DNA from: DASXMT01 sp963755985
Lineage (GTDB): Bacteria; Actinomycetota; Acidimicrobiia; Acidimicrobiales; RAAP-2
NCBI GenBank assembly: GCA_963755985.1
Contig: CAVWLO010000002.1
Coordinates: 558,001 to 622,000, forward strand
Length of the DNA stretch: 64,000 bases
Reading direction: 5' to 3'
Shown here one piece after another: positions 56,169 to 64,000 of the stretch; position 1 is the stretch's first letter, and each line of letters begins with the position of its first letter. The notes beneath the pieces were generated by a model. That model did no database searches. It was not told where the DNA came from and saw nothing but the letters and a program-made list of their open reading frames with translations. Both the position numbers and the translations under genes were made by a program.

Positions 56169-57905
56169 TCAGGGGGTGGTCGGTGCGTACTGCACCAGCC
56201 CCATGGGTTGGTAGAACTGGGCTGGAATGCCGGTGAGCAGGTACGTCGACCGGAGCTTGGTGTCGTAGTTCAAGGATTGGAGGATCTGCTCGCACTTCGT
56301 GCCGAAGGTCTGGTAGCCGCCGTACCAGACCACGAAGATCTGATGGCTCGGCCCGGCCATGCGCTCGAGTTGGGCGGCGAAGCGGATTGGCGAACCCTTG
56401 CGTGACGCAGCGGCGTAGTCGACCCAGTTCACATACGTCGGTCCCGTGCCCCTCGGGAAGGTGATCTGCTGGTATCGGCCCTGGGGCAACAAACGGTTGA
56501 CCGACGGGGCCAACTGGTCCGGGCAGTAGGCGATGACATCCCCGGGCTTGGCCCTCGGCACCAAGGCCGCCGCCACCTGTCCGGCCTGGGTCCGGTTGGT
56601 GGTCACGTTGGGAATGGCGCCGGCCAATCCGGCCGCCACGGCCACGGCCAGGATCACGGTCCGGATACGGAGGTCGAGAAAGGTGGACATGCCCAGCGCC
56701 ACCAACAAGATGAGCGGGATGAACACGATCGACGCGTAGCGGGCGTCGAACGCGCTGTTGGAGGCGAACCCGCCGATGATGGCCAGGGCCAAGGTGCCTA
56801 CGATCACCACGGCGATCGGGCGCCCGAGCGGGCGGGTGCGGATATCGATGTCGATGTGGCGGCGGTTGACGGCCATGCCGAAGAGCCCCAGCCCGCAGAG
56901 GGCGAAGAAGATGAGGGCCAGGACCCGGCCCTGACTGGTGGGGCCGCCGGCGAAGGAGGTGATCGCGTTGACCATGGCCGCGAAGTTGGCCGGGGCGGAC
57001 CACGGGGTCCCGGTGTGCTTGGACTGGTACAGGAAGATCTCGACCCAGGGGAGAAAGGTCAGGCAACCGACGAACACGGCCACGAAGGCGATGCGGGCAT
57101 GGCGCCGCCAGACGGCTCGGCCCCGCCAGCCCTGGAAAGCCAGCCACACCAGCGTGGTGGCGATGAGGTACATGGACCAGTAGTGGCTGTAGAGGAGCAA
57201 CCCCGTGACTGCGCCGACCGCGATGAGGTTCCCGGCCCGAGGTCGTCGAAGCGCCCGGTCGAGGGCCAGGTAGCCGAGCACTGTGAGCAGCGCCACCAGG
57301 GCGTACATCCTGGCCTCGGTGTCGTAGCGGACGGCGAAGGGCGAGGTGGCGACCAGGATCATGGCCGAGAAGCCGATGACCCGGCCGCCCAGCCGGCGAC
57401 CGGCCAACCAGACCAGGGGCACGGTGACCACGCCCATCACCCCGGACAGCGAGCGCACGGCCAGATCGGAGGACCCGAAGATCCCCATCCAGAAGTGAAG
57501 GAGAACGTAGAAGAGCGGGGGTGCCCCGTCCCGCTTGAGGTAGGACGGGAGGTCGTGCAGGGGCAACTTGGCAATATTGACGGTGAGGGCCTCGTCGAGC
57601 CACAGGTCCGAGCGGGTCCAGAACCGGAGCACCAGGGTGACCACCAGGAGTAGGCCGACGACTACCCCGACGGCCAGGGTCACCCTCGGGCTGAAATGCT
57701 CGATGTGATCCCCGGCGCCGAGGAGCGGCCCGCGTACCGGGTGTCGGGGACCCTCGCCGTCCGGGCTCTTCGCTCCCGATCCGCTCTCGGCCGGTTCCTC
57801 CGCCACCACCGGGTCTGCTGCATCGACCCCGACGCCGCGGCCACCGGTCGCCTCGGGCGCGCTCACCGGCGTCGTTCCTATACCAGCCGATTCCATGGGT
57901 GGCAT
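56169..57905 (-). CDS. Glycosyltransferase family 39 (ArnT/PMT-like) membrane protein
   Basis: 578-aa GT-C protein. After a Pro/Gly-rich lead-in (~85 residues), the first helix and loop read SDLWLDEALTVNIAK, with the catalytic-type Asp-Glu pair, followed by RDGAPPLFYVLLHFWMG and SPFAVRYDTEARMYAL, matching the ArnT/PMT family. About ten hydrophobic segments follow, then a soluble C-terminal part (PGDVIAYCPDQLAPSVNRLL). ATG 57905 or ATG 57896. It probably moves a sugar from polyprenyl phosphate outside the membrane. Divergent from the peptide-type importer. Confidence 0.88.
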   Translation of the reverse strand: MPPMESAGIGTTPVSAPEATGGRGVGVDAADPVVAEEPAESGSGAKSPDGEGPRHPVRGPLLGAGDHIEHFSPRVTLAVGVVVGLLLVVTLVLRFWTRSDLWLDEALTVNIAKLPLHDLPSYLKRDGAPPLFYVLLHFWMGIFGSSDLAVRSLSGVMGVVTVPLVWLAGRRLGGRVIGFSAMILVATSPFAVRYDTEARMYALVALLTVLGYLALDRALRRPRAGNLIAVGAVTGLLLYSHYWSMYLIATTLVWLAFQGWRGRAVWRRHARIAFVAVFVGCLTFLPWVEIFLYQSKHTGTPWSAPANFAAMVNAITSFAGGPTSQGRVLALIFFALCGLGLFGMAVNRRHIDIDIRTRPLGRPIAVVIVGTLALAIIGGFASNSAFDARYASIVFIPLILLVALGMSTFLDLRIRTVILAVAVAAGLAGAIPNVTTNRTQAGQVAAALVPRAKPGDVIAYCPDQLAPSVNRLLPQGRYQQITFPRGTGPTYVNWVDYAAASRKGSPIRFAAQLERMAGPSHQIFVVWYGGYQTFGTKCEQILQSLNYDTKLRSTYLLTGIPAQFYQPMGLVQYAPTTP

Positions 57906-57962
57906 GGTAGTGATGCCTCGGCCCAAAGTTGTCGCCAGGAGGGCAGGGGGTCTCGACCGGAA

Positions 57963-57980
57963 CGCTACCGAGCGGTAACG
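57963..57980. promoter_or_regulatory. Dyad in the GT39/importer divergent region
   Basis: CGCTACCG-AG-CGGTAACG: arms match at 7 of 8 positions, with a two-base centre. It lies in the 132-base spacer between the two divergent genes. Candidate operator for one or both; no known regulator recognised. Confidence 0.4.
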
Positions 57981-58037
57981 TCCCAGTCGACTACCGAGGG
58001 ATTCAGCCCGGGGGGGAACCAAATCAAGGGGGACGGC

Positions 58038-59819
58038 ATGAACGACGGTACGAAGAGGCCGGAGCCGAACAACGTCAGCACGCCGGAAGCGACGGCGGGC
58101 GAGTCTGGAGGGTCAGAGCCTGGATGGTCGGGGGAACCGAGTACGTCCAAGGAGCTCAGCCGGCGGACGTTCCTCTCGCGCAGTGCGGCCGCCGCCGGTG
58201 TCGTGGCCGCCGCCGGTGTCGCCGGACCGGGCCTGTTGGCCAAGGCCTCGCCCCTCGGCGCGGGAGTGGCCGGTGCGGCCACCGCCTCGGGCACGGCCGG
58301 CGTCGGGAAGGGGACTCCGCGCCGGGGTGGGACGGCCATCCTCGGTACCACGGCCGACATCGACGGCTTCTACCCCCCGGCCAACCACTGGGACGTCAAT
58401 GGGTATCTGTACGCCAACGCCATCTATGACCCACTGACCGCGGTGGCCGCCGATGGACAGATCCAGCCCTACCTGGCCCAGTCGGTGACCCCGAACGCGG
58501 ACAAGACGGTCTGGACCATCACCCTCCGGCCCAACGTCACCTTCTCGGACGGTTCGGCCCTCGATGCCACTGTGCTCAAGAACAACCTCGACGCCCTCAA
58601 GGCCTCGGCCCTCACCGGGACCGCTCTCAAGCCGATCGAGGGCTTCGCCGTGACCGGCCCGATGTCCGTCGATGTCACCTGCTCGCAGCCGCTGGTGGCC
58701 TTCCCCTACTACCTGGCCACCCAGGTCGGCTACATCGTGGGCCAGTCCATGATCGACGGCGCATCGAACTCGACGCCGCCCACTCCGGTCGGGACCGGTC
58801 CCTTCACGTATACCACGTGGAATCCAAACGACCATTTCACCGCCACGCGGAACCCCCACTACTGGCGGAGCGGCTATCCCTACCTGGACCAGATCACCTT
58901 CAAGCCCATCCCCGACACGTCCCAGCGAGAGGCCACCCTGAAGGCCGGGGGGGTCGACCTCATCTTCTCCATCGACCCCAACACCGTCGACCACTTCCAG
59001 GGCCAGTCGGCGTACCAGGTGGTGGACAGCCTCTCCCAGAAGGTGGGCGAGCCGGACATGAACTTCATCATCTTGAACTGCGCCACACCGCCCACCGACG
59101 ACCTGCGGATTCGCCAGGCCCTGGCCATGGGGATGGACCAACAAACCCTCCAGAAGCTCTTCGGCGGAGGGCTGGGCGAGGTGTCCAACAGCCCGTTCCC
59201 CCCCGGCTCGCCCTTCTACTCCACCACCTCCTACCCTGCCTTCAACCCGTCCGGGGCCAAGCGCCTGGTGGCGGCGTATAAGAAGGAGCACGGGACGCCC
59301 ACCCTCGAACTGGGGACCATTCCCGACCCCCGCCTGACCCGGTTGACCCAGGTCCTCCAACAGATGTGGCAACAGGTCGGCTTCACCATCAACCTGAAGA
59401 CCATCGAGCAGGCGACGCTCATTTCGAACGCCATCTCGGGCAACTTCCAGGCCTACACCTTCTATCAGTACGCGGCCGGGGACCCCGATATCAACTACGT
59501 GTGGTGGAGCACGACCACGCTGGCACCGGTCGGCGGCATCGCCTTGAACTTCGCCCGCAACTCGGACCCGCAGATCGAGGCCGCGCTCCAGACGGGGCGA
59601 TCGAATTCGAACACCGGGGCGCGGGCCAAGGCCTACCAGACGGTGGGCAAGCGCCTCGGTGTCGACCTCCCCTATCTGTGGCTGGGGCAGACGGTCTGGT
59701 CGGAGGTCGGTGACCAGCGGATCCAGAATTTCGCCAATCCCAAGCTTCCCGACGGGTCGCCGGGGAAGCCGTTCGACAACGGCGTGCTCTTCCCGACCCA
59801 GATCTGGATGGCCGGCTAA
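58038..59819 (+). CDS. Peptide/nickel-type ABC transporter substrate-binding protein, Tat-exported
   Basis: 593-aa family 5 solute-binding protein. A ~35-residue polar lead-in precedes a twin-arginine signal, SRRTFLSRSAAAAGVVAAAG, pointing to Tat export. The binding domain has VWTITLRPNVTFSDGSALDA (family signature), TGPFTYTTWNPNDHF and DDLRIRQALAMGMDQ. ATG 58038 follows AGGGGG. First gene of the importer operon; its ligand may be an oligopeptide, but other solutes are possible. Confidence 0.95.
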   Translation: MNDGTKRPEPNNVSTPEATAGESGGSEPGWSGEPSTSKELSRRTFLSRSAAAAGVVAAAGVAGPGLLAKASPLGAGVAGAATASGTAGVGKGTPRRGGTAILGTTADIDGFYPPANHWDVNGYLYANAIYDPLTAVAADGQIQPYLAQSVTPNADKTVWTITLRPNVTFSDGSALDATVLKNNLDALKASALTGTALKPIEGFAVTGPMSVDVTCSQPLVAFPYYLATQVGYIVGQSMIDGASNSTPPTPVGTGPFTYTTWNPNDHFTATRNPHYWRSGYPYLDQITFKPIPDTSQREATLKAGGVDLIFSIDPNTVDHFQGQSAYQVVDSLSQKVGEPDMNFIILNCATPPTDDLRIRQALAMGMDQQTLQKLFGGGLGEVSNSPFPPGSPFYSTTSYPAFNPSGAKRLVAAYKKEHGTPTLELGTIPDPRLTRLTQVLQQMWQQVGFTINLKTIEQATLISNAISGNFQAYTFYQYAAGDPDINYVWWSTTTLAPVGGIALNFARNSDPQIEAALQTGRSNSNTGARAKAYQTVGKRLGVDLPYLWLGQTVWSEVGDQRIQNFANPKLPDGSPGKPFDNGVLFPTQIWMAG

Positions 59820-59852
59820 CCGCCGGAGCGGGAATTAGGAACCCGGACACCG

Positions 59853-60797
59853 ATGGGCACGTACCTCGTCAAACGCCTCATCCAGTTAGTCGTTGTCATA
59901 TTCATCATCTCGATCCTGAGCTTCCTGCTCGTGCACATCCTGCCCGGCGACCCGACCGTCGCCATCCTCGGGCCCAACGACAACGCCCACAACCGGGCCC
60001 TGCTCCTCCAACAGCTGGGCCTCAACCTACCCATCTGGCACCAGTACCTCATCTGGGTCGGCCATGCCCTCCAGGGGAACCTGGGCGAGTCATACCTCAC
60101 CCACCAGCCGGTCAGCCAGATCATCGCCACCGGCTTCCCCATCGACCTCGAGCTCATCATCATCTCCCAGGTCCTGGCCCTGCTCGTGGCCATCCCGTTG
60201 GCCCTGGCGTCGGCCCGGCGGCCCGACCGCTGGCTCGACCGGGCCTCGACCACGGCCACCTTCGGCATGCTGGCCCTCCCGGCCTTTGTCATCGCGCCGA
60301 TCATGGTGGCCGTGTTCGCCGTCGCCCTCCGATGGTTCCCGGCCACCGGCTACGTGCCCTTCTCGCAGAACCCGGCCACCAACCTCCACGACATGATCCT
60401 CCCCTCCTTGGCCCTCACGGCCGGGTCTATTGCCGTCTACTTCCGGCTGCTCCGCTCCGACCTGTTGGCCACGCTGCAGGAGGACTTCATCACCATGGCC
60501 CGGTCCAAGGGCCTGTCCCCCAGTCGGGTCATGGCCCGACACGCCTTCCGACCCTCCACCTTCTCCCTCCTGGCCGCGGCAGGCGTGAATATCGGGAGCC
60601 TGCTGGCCGGCGCCTTCATCGTCGAGTACCTGTTCGCCATCAACGGTCTCGGCTACTCCATCGTCCAGGCCGTGCAACAGCGCGACTACCTCGTGGTCCA
60701 AGGGATCGCCCTGGTGGTAGCCATCGCCTACGTCCTGTTGCAGTTCGCGGTGGACTTCCTGTTCACCGTGGTCGACCCGAGAGTGGCCCGTGCCTGA
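59853..60797 (+). CDS. ABC transporter permease (DppB/OppB-like)
   Basis: 314-aa inner-membrane permease. The opening MGTYLVKRLIQLVVVIFIIS is the typical DppB/OppB first helix, QLGLNLPIWHQYLIWVGHAL is the conserved outer segment, and the EAA loop is seen at RSKGLSPSRVMARHAFRP. About six helices. ATG 59853, 33 bases after the binding protein gene. Pairs with the next permease. Confidence 0.95.
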   Translation: MGTYLVKRLIQLVVVIFIISILSFLLVHILPGDPTVAILGPNDNAHNRALLLQQLGLNLPIWHQYLIWVGHALQGNLGESYLTHQPVSQIIATGFPIDLELIIISQVLALLVAIPLALASARRPDRWLDRASTTATFGMLALPAFVIAPIMVAVFAVALRWFPATGYVPFSQNPATNLHDMILPSLALTAGSIAVYFRLLRSDLLATLQEDFITMARSKGLSPSRVMARHAFRPSTFSLLAAAGVNIGSLLAGAFIVEYLFAINGLGYSIVQAVQQRDYLVVQGIALVVAIAYVLLQFAVDFLFTVVDPRVARA

Positions 60798-61761
60798 CGA
60801 CCGCGCCGTCGCCACCACCGAGACCCATGGCCGACTGCTGGCCGGCACCCAGCCGGGAGACGCGGCGTGGGCCGAGACCTCGGTGGCGCTGTACACCGAC
60901 GGCCACGGCGGTCACGGCGGCGCCGACGAGATCGCCGAACCGAAGAAGCTCGGCGTGGTCTTTTGGATCTGCATCGGGTGGGTGGCCCTCATCGTCTTCG
61001 GCGCCCTCTTCGCCAACCTGCTGCCGCTCCAGAGCCCCACCTTCCAGAACTACACGGCCATCAACGCCCATCCGAGTACGGCCCACCTGCTCGGTACCGA
61101 CGACCTCGGTCGCGACCTGCTCAGCCGGATCATCTACGGGTCCCGTGTCTCGCTGATCGTGGGCTTCGCCTCGGTGGCCATCGGGATGCTCGTCGGCGGC
61201 ACCCTGGGCCTCATCTCCGGCTACCGCGGCGGTCGCATCGACAACATCCTCAATGCCGGTTCCTTCGTGCTCTTGGCCTTCCCGGCCATCGTGGCCGTGA
61301 TCGCCATCGTGGCCTTCTGGGGCCAGAGCCTGGGCAAGATCACCGTCATCCTGGGCGTCGCCACCATCCCCCTCCTGTACCGGGTGGTCCGGGCGACCAC
61401 CTTGTCCTTCGCCAACCGGGACTTCGTGGTGGCGGCCCGGACCCTCGGGGCCAAGGACTCCCGCATCCTCTTCCGCGAGATCCTTCCCAACGTGGTGCCG
61501 GCCGCCGTGTCCTTCGGGCTCATCACCGTGGCCATCGTCATCGTGCTCGAGGGCTCCCTGGCCTTCTTGGGGCTCTCGGTCGCTCTGCCCACCCCATCGT
61601 GGGGGAACATCATCTCCGAGGGCACGGCCAACGGGGAGCTGAGCTCCAACCCGTACATCGTGCTGTGGCCCTCGCTGGCCATGTTCTTCCTGTTGCTGGC
61701 CATCAATCTGATCGGCGACCGTCTGCGCATCAAGTTCGATGTCCGGGAGGGACTGGTATGA
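60790..61761 (+). CDS. ABC transporter permease (DppC/OppC-like)
   Basis: 323-aa second permease. A polar 55-residue lead-in precedes the first helix (VVFWICIGWVALIVFGALFA). HLLGTDDLGRDLLSRIIYGSR is the DppC/OppC signature and ARTLGAKDSRILFREILPN the EAA loop contacting the ATPases. GTG 60790 overlaps the previous gene by 8 bases. The TGA overlaps the next ATG. Confidence 0.95.
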   Translation: MPDDRAVATTETHGRLLAGTQPGDAAWAETSVALYTDGHGGHGGADEIAEPKKLGVVFWICIGWVALIVFGALFANLLPLQSPTFQNYTAINAHPSTAHLLGTDDLGRDLLSRIIYGSRVSLIVGFASVAIGMLVGGTLGLISGYRGGRIDNILNAGSFVLLAFPAIVAVIAIVAFWGQSLGKITVILGVATIPLLYRVVRATTLSFANRDFVVAARTLGAKDSRILFREILPNVVPAAVSFGLITVAIVIVLEGSLAFLGLSVALPTPSWGNIISEGTANGELSSNPYIVLWPSLAMFFLLLAINLIGDRLRIKFDVREGLV

Positions 61762-62855
61762 GTGTCTTCCGCCGGTCCTCGGGGCGCCTCGAGTTCGCCG
61801 ATGTGCGCGACCTCGACGACCCCCTGTTGGTAGTGGACGACCTGCACACTGCCTTTCGGACCTCGCGGGGCACGATCCGGGCGGTCGACGGGGTGTCTCT
61901 CACCGTTGACAAAGGACGCACCCTCGGCGTGGTCGGCGAGTCGGGGTCGGGCAAGACCGTCCTCTCCCGGTCGATCATGGGCCTGCTGCCGACCCGGGAC
62001 GTCGTCCGGAGCGGATCCGTGCACTTCTCCGGCCATGAGCTGACCGGGATGCCCGAGGTCGAGCTGCGCCAGGTGTGGGGGGCGCAGCTGAGCATGATCT
62101 TCCAGGACCCGATGACCGCACTCAACCCCGTGGTCCGGATCGGCCGCCAGATCACCGAGTCGCTCCGCCTCCACCTGCGCATGAACCGGGCCGAGGCCAA
62201 GGAGGCAGCCGTCTTCTTGCTCAGCGCAGTGGGGATCCCCTCACCCGAGGAGCGCCTGCGCTGGTACCCGTTCCAGTTGTCAGGGGGCATGCGCCAACGG
62301 GTGATGATCGCCATCGCCCTGGCCTGCTCGCCCCGCCTGGTGCTGGCCGACGAGCCGACCACCGGGCTGGATGTCACGGTACAGGCGCAGATCCTCGACC
62401 TGCTGGCCGACCTGCAGCGGGACGGCCATATGGCCATGCTGCTCGTGACCCACGACCTCGGGGTGGTGGCCAACCGAGCGGACGAGATCGCCGTCATGTA
62501 TGCCGGCCGCGTGGTGGAACGGGCCCCGTCCCGGGCCTTGTTCGCCGACACCAAGATGCCCTACACCCGGGCGCTCATGGACTCCATCCCCCGGCTGGCC
62601 AACCCGAGCCACACCCGCCTCCAAGCCATCGCCGGACGTCCGCCCGACCTGGTCGATGCGCCGAAGGGTTGCAAGTTCGCGCCGCGATGCCCCTACGTCC
62701 AGCAGAAGTGCATCGACGCCGAGCCGCCCCTGCGGAGTGCGGGGTCGTCCGACCACGTCTTCGCCTGTTGGTTCCCGTTGGTCAACGGCCGCCCATCGGG
62801 CCTCCCTCTCCCTGACCGGCACGTTGATCGCACGCCCGAGGTCCAGAGCCGATGA
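61758..62855 (+). CDS. ABC transporter ATP-binding protein (DppD/OppD-like)
   Basis: 365-aa ATPase. Walker A VGESGSGKTVLSRSI, Q-loop MIFQDPMTALNP, signature LSGGMRQRVMIAIALA, Walker B LVLADEPTTGLD, switch histidine in LLVTHDLG. The C-terminal oligopeptide-transporter extension has the cysteine cluster CKFAPRCPYVQQKC. ATG 61758 overlaps the permease stop as ATGA; the start of the next gene overlaps its stop the same way. Confidence 0.96.
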   Translation: MSVFRRSSGRLEFADVRDLDDPLLVVDDLHTAFRTSRGTIRAVDGVSLTVDKGRTLGVVGESGSGKTVLSRSIMGLLPTRDVVRSGSVHFSGHELTGMPEVELRQVWGAQLSMIFQDPMTALNPVVRIGRQITESLRLHLRMNRAEAKEAAVFLLSAVGIPSPEERLRWYPFQLSGGMRQRVMIAIALACSPRLVLADEPTTGLDVTVQAQILDLLADLQRDGHMAMLLVTHDLGVVANRADEIAVMYAGRVVERAPSRALFADTKMPYTRALMDSIPRLANPSHTRLQAIAGRPPDLVDAPKGCKFAPRCPYVQQKCIDAEPPLRSAGSSDHVFACWFPLVNGRPSGLPLPDRHVDRTPEVQSR

Positions 62856-64000
62856 CCGACACGCCGACAGGCCGGGACGGCCCGACTCCCTCCAGCACCC
62901 CATCGGATGGCGCCGCCGCCCCGGAGAGCGACGGCGCGCCGGATCCCACGCTCGGCGACCTCGGGGACGCACCCATCCTCCTACAGGTCGAGCACCTGGT
63001 GGTCGAGTTCGCCTCGGGCCGGAGGCGGGTCCACGCCGTGTCCGACGTCAGCTTCGACATCCGCGAGGGCGAGACCCTCGGGTTGGTGGGCGAATCGGGG
63101 TGCGGCAAATCGACCACCGGGCGGGCCATCGTGCAGGTGGACGTGCCGACCTCGGGGAGCGTGTGCTTCGACGGGACCGAGCTCACCAGCCTGCACCGGA
63201 AGGACCTGCGTCAGATCCGGACCCGCATCCAGATGATCTTCCAGGACCCGATCTCCTCGCTCAACCCCCGGCGCCGGATCCAGGACATCGTGGCCGAGCC
63301 GCTGGCCATCTGGGGCCGCGGCACCAAGGACGAGCGGGCGGCCAAGGTGCGCAGCGCCCTCGAGTCGGTCGGTATCGACCCCGATACCGCCGGGGACCGG
63401 CGTCCCGGGGAGTTCTCCGGTGGTCAGTGCCAGCGGATCAGCATTGCCCGGGCCCTCATGTCCGAGCCCAAGCTGTTGATCTGCGACGAGCCGGTCTCCG
63501 CCCTCGACGTGTCCATCCAGGCCCAGATCCTGAACCTGCTGGCCGACCTCAAGGCATCCTTCGGGCTGACCATGGTGTTCATCGCCCACGACCTGGCCGT
63601 GGTGAAGAACGTGAGTGACCGCGTCGCCGTGATGTACCTGGGCAAGCTGTGCGAGATCACCGGTTCCGACCTGCTCTACCGCGCTCCGGCCCACCCCTAC
63701 ACCGAGGCCCTCCTGGCCTCCATCCCCGACCCGGACCCCGATCGGGGATGGAGGGCCACGGCACTGTCCGGCGAGCTCCCCTCGCCGCTCGACCCGCCGT
63801 CGGGCTGCCGATTCAGGACCCGGTGCCCCCACGCCCAGGCGGTGTGCGCGGAGGTGGAGCCCCGGCTAGATGAGATCGCGCCCGGCCACCGGGTGGCCTG
63901 CCATTTCCCCTTGGTCAACGGGACGCGTATCCGGCGCCGGCTCCCTACGCCAACGGGAACCATCCCGGCGACGGGGGCCGATCCAGCCGAGGCAACCGCG
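62852..64000 (+). CDS. ABC transporter ATP-binding protein (DppF/OppF-like), cut by window end
   Basis: 383 codons visible and no stop before the window edge, so probably nearly complete. Walker A VGESGCGKSTTGRAI, Q-loop MIFQDPISSLNPRRR, signature FSGGQCQRISIARAL, Walker B LLICDEPVSALD, switch FIAHDLAVV, and C-terminal CRFRTRCPHAQAVC. A ~40-residue polar lead-in precedes the fold. ATG 62852 overlaps the previous stop. It completes the importer's two-ATPase set. Confidence 0.95.
   Translation, partial: MTDTPTGRDGPTPSSTPSDGAAAPESDGAPDPTLGDLGDAPILLQVEHLVVEFASGRRRVHAVSDVSFDIREGETLGLVGESGCGKSTTGRAIVQVDVPTSGSVCFDGTELTSLHRKDLRQIRTRIQMIFQDPISSLNPRRRIQDIVAEPLAIWGRGTKDERAAKVRSALESVGIDPDTAGDRRPGEFSGGQCQRISIARALMSEPKLLICDEPVSALDVSIQAQILNLLADLKASFGLTMVFIAHDLAVVKNVSDRVAVMYLGKLCEITGSDLLYRAPAHPYTEALLASIPDPDPDRGWRATALSGELPSPLDPPSGCRFRTRCPHAQAVCAEVEPRLDEIAPGHRVACHFPLVNGTRIRRRLPTPTGTIPATGADPAEATA

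Overview
The window looks like a chromosomal piece of a GC-rich actinobacterium. The minus-strand run uvrC-rapZ-yvcK-gap-pgk-tpiA-secG, GTG starts, GTGA/ATGA overlaps, a mycothiol-dependent enzyme, class III cyclase fusions and an AftD-type arabinosyltransferase all point that way. I lean towards an Acidimicrobiia-like lineage, but that is an inference without a marker search.

There are two halves. Positions 1-27358 are an accessory arm: two SulP anion transporters around a PPK2 polyphosphate kinase, a cytochrome P450, a CocE-type hydrolase, two alpha/beta-hydrolase-cyclase fusions (one with a kinase-like domain), an acyl-CoA ligase followed by a GNAT acetyltransferase, a TMEM175-type channel, a dienelactone hydrolase, a type II NADH dehydrogenase, and a sulfatase with its radical-SAM maturase. 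This arm also holds decay: two frameshifted genes, a wrecked tyrosine integrase (18930-19540), and XRE, excisionase and ATPase remnants (26580-27258) directly at the 3' end of a tRNA-Leu(GAG) gene (27359-27442). It reads as an old island or repeated insertions at that tRNA.

Positions 27443-64000 are core. On the minus strand lie an orphan peptide-type binding protein, secG, tpiA, pgk, gap, yvcK, rapZ and uvrC, then plus-strand nadA, then uvrA, uvrB, coaE and a methyltransferase. whiA, usually next to yvcK, is absent there. A 27-bp tandem repeat of about 14.6 copies separates rapZ from yvcK. From 44908 to 57905 is a surface-glycan cluster: AftD-like transferase, GT4 glycosyltransferase, lipid-linked glycan flippase, UDP-galactopyranose-mutase-like flavoprotein, PIG-V-like mannosyltransferase and GT39 transferase. 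From 58038 to the right edge is a complete peptide/nickel-type ABC importer operon (binding protein, two permeases, two ATPases), the last gene cut by the window end.

Most-worth-checking items are the hydrolase-kinase-cyclase protein with a lost catalytic serine, the rapZ/yvcK minisatellite that would restore a continuous frame into yvcK, the missing whiA, the near-perfect dyad upstream of nadA, and the tRNA-Leu-anchored element remnants.
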